A DNA stretch of 6,160 nt from Flavobacterium psychrophilum. GTDB taxonomy: Bacteria > Bacteroidota > Bacteroidia > Flavobacteriales > Flavobacteriaceae. The stretch is from positions 1-6,160 of the forward strand of contig CAMDGJ010000166.1 of assembly GCA_945897545.1 (NCBI GenBank), written 5' to 3'. Positions 5,322-6,160 of this stretch are shown in pieces. The notes beneath the pieces were generated by a model. The model was not told the DNA's origin, made no database searches, and saw nothing but the letters and a program-made list of their open reading frames with translations. The translations under genes and the position numbers were made by a program. How positions within the stretch are numbered: position 1 is the stretch's first letter; each line of letters starts with the position of its first letter.

Positions 5322-6160
5322 ATGAACAGCAACTCAGGATTTGGAAGTATTTCGTTTGATTTACCCAAAAACCAATCAAATGTAATAAAAGTTATTGGAG
5401 TAGGTGGAGGTGGAAGTAACGCCATAAATCACATGTTTAAACAAGGTATAAAAGGTGTTGATTTCATTGTTTGTAACACAGATTCCCAAGCTTTAGAAAA
5501 CAGTTCAGTGCCTAACAAAATTCAGTTAGGTGTAAACTTGACCGAAGGACTTGGAGCAGGAGCAAACCCAGACGTAGGGCAACAATCTGCTATAGAAAGT
5601 ATCGCCGATATCGAAAAAATGCTCGACAGCAATACCAAGATGGTTTTCATCACTGCGGGTATGGGTGGTGGAACCGGAACAGGTGCCGCACCAGTAATTG
5701 CACAACTTGCAAAAGAGAGGGATATTCTAACGGTTGGGATTGTAACTTTACCTTTCTTGTTTGAAGGAAAAGTTCGTCAAGAACAAGCAATTATCGGTAT
5801 TAATAAATTGCGCAAACAAGTTGATTCCTTAATTGTAATCAACAACAATAAACTAAGAGAAGTGTACGGAAATCTTGGTTTCAAAGCAGGATTTTCAAAA
5901 GCGGATGAAGTTTTGGCAACCGCCTCAAGAGGTATTGCTGAAGTAATTACGCATCACTACACCCAAAATATCGATTTAAAAGATGCTAAAACTGTATTGT
6001 CAAATAGTGGAACAGCCATTATGGGATCGTCAGTCGCATCTGGCGAAAATAGGGCAAAAGAAGCCATTATGGCGGCTTTGGATTCTCCATTATTAAATGA
6101 TAATAAAATCACTGGTGCCAAAAACGTATTGTTGCTTATCGTTTCTGGAACTAATGAAAT
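5322..6160 (+). CDS. ftsZ: FtsZ, tubulin-like division GTPase (3' partial)
   Basis: FtsZ polymerises in the cytoplasm with GTP into the Z ring that organises septal wall synthesis. The frame runs from ATG 5322 to the window edge (279 full codons) without a stop, so the rest of the C-terminal domain, the linker and the FtsA-binding tail are missing only because of the cut. Visible motifs are the first nucleotide loop IGVGGGGSNAIN (25-36), NTDSQAL (52-58), the tubulin signature GMGGGTGTGAAP (113-124), TLPFLFEGKVR (142-152), and the ribose/base contact segment VINNNKL (172-178). The T7 synergy loop NIDLKD (216-221) carries the two aspartates (218 and 221) that complete GTP hydrolysis in the next subunit. 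All key residues are present. The N-terminal extension before the GTPase domain is short (about 20 residues, MNSNSGFGSISFDLPKNQ). The gene follows ftsA, as usual. Confidence 0.98.
   Translation, partial: MNSNSGFGSISFDLPKNQSNVIKVIGVGGGGSNAINHMFKQGIKGVDFIVCNTDSQALENSSVPNKIQLGVNLTEGLGAGANPDVGQQSAIESIADIEKMLDSNTKMVFITAGMGGGTGTGAAPVIAQLAKERDILTVGIVTLPFLFEGKVRQEQAIIGINKLRKQVDSLIVINNNKLREVYGNLGFKAGFSKADEVLATASRGIAEVITHHYTQNIDLKDAKTVLSNSGTAIMGSSVASGENRAKEAIMAALDSPLLNDNKITGAKNVLLLIVSGTNE

Overview
This window is part of a division and cell wall (dcw) gene cluster from a low-GC bacterium, very probably a member of the Flavobacteriaceae close to Flavobacterium. The reasons are the gene order (ftsW tail, murG, murC, ftsQ, ftsA, ftsZ, with no ddl between murC and ftsQ), the lack of Shine-Dalgarno sequences and the presence of A-rich leaders before start codons, and the Bacteroidetes-like wording of MurC, FtsQ and FtsA. 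All genes lie on the + strand and are closely packed. No RNA gene, CRISPR array, transposase or phage gene is visible.

Layout: 1-116 is the 3' end of an upstream gene, most likely ftsW. Positions 117-192 form a gene-free spacer made largely of short repeated words. murG is 193-1308. A small AT-rich gene of unknown function (1325-1771) sits between murG and murC, in spacers that carry near-perfect inverted repeats on either side of it. murC is 1809-3182, overlaps ftsQ (3169-3894) by 14 bases, and ftsQ is followed 3 bases later by ftsA (3898-5271). After a 50-base A-rich spacer comes ftsZ from 5322, cut off by the window end.

How the genes work together: MurC adds L-alanine to UDP-MurNAc early in the cytoplasmic precursor pathway, and MurG adds GlcNAc to lipid I to make lipid II. 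FtsW (upstream) polymerises lipid II at the septum. FtsZ forms the cytoplasmic ring, FtsA ties it to the membrane through a C-terminal amphipathic helix, and FtsQ is a bitopic scaffold of the divisome. The five recognised core genes appear intact as far as they are visible.

The unusual part is the left half. It appears to have been colonised by short repeats: word repeats before murG, a 10-base direct repeat spaced by exactly seven codons inside murG, the inverted AT repeats around the extra gene, and a GC-rich palindromic element inserted in frame in murC that adds about eight residues. ftsQ, ftsA and ftsZ look free of these. The extra gene and the in-frame repeat in murC are the best candidates for something undescribed. 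No complete new system is evident.
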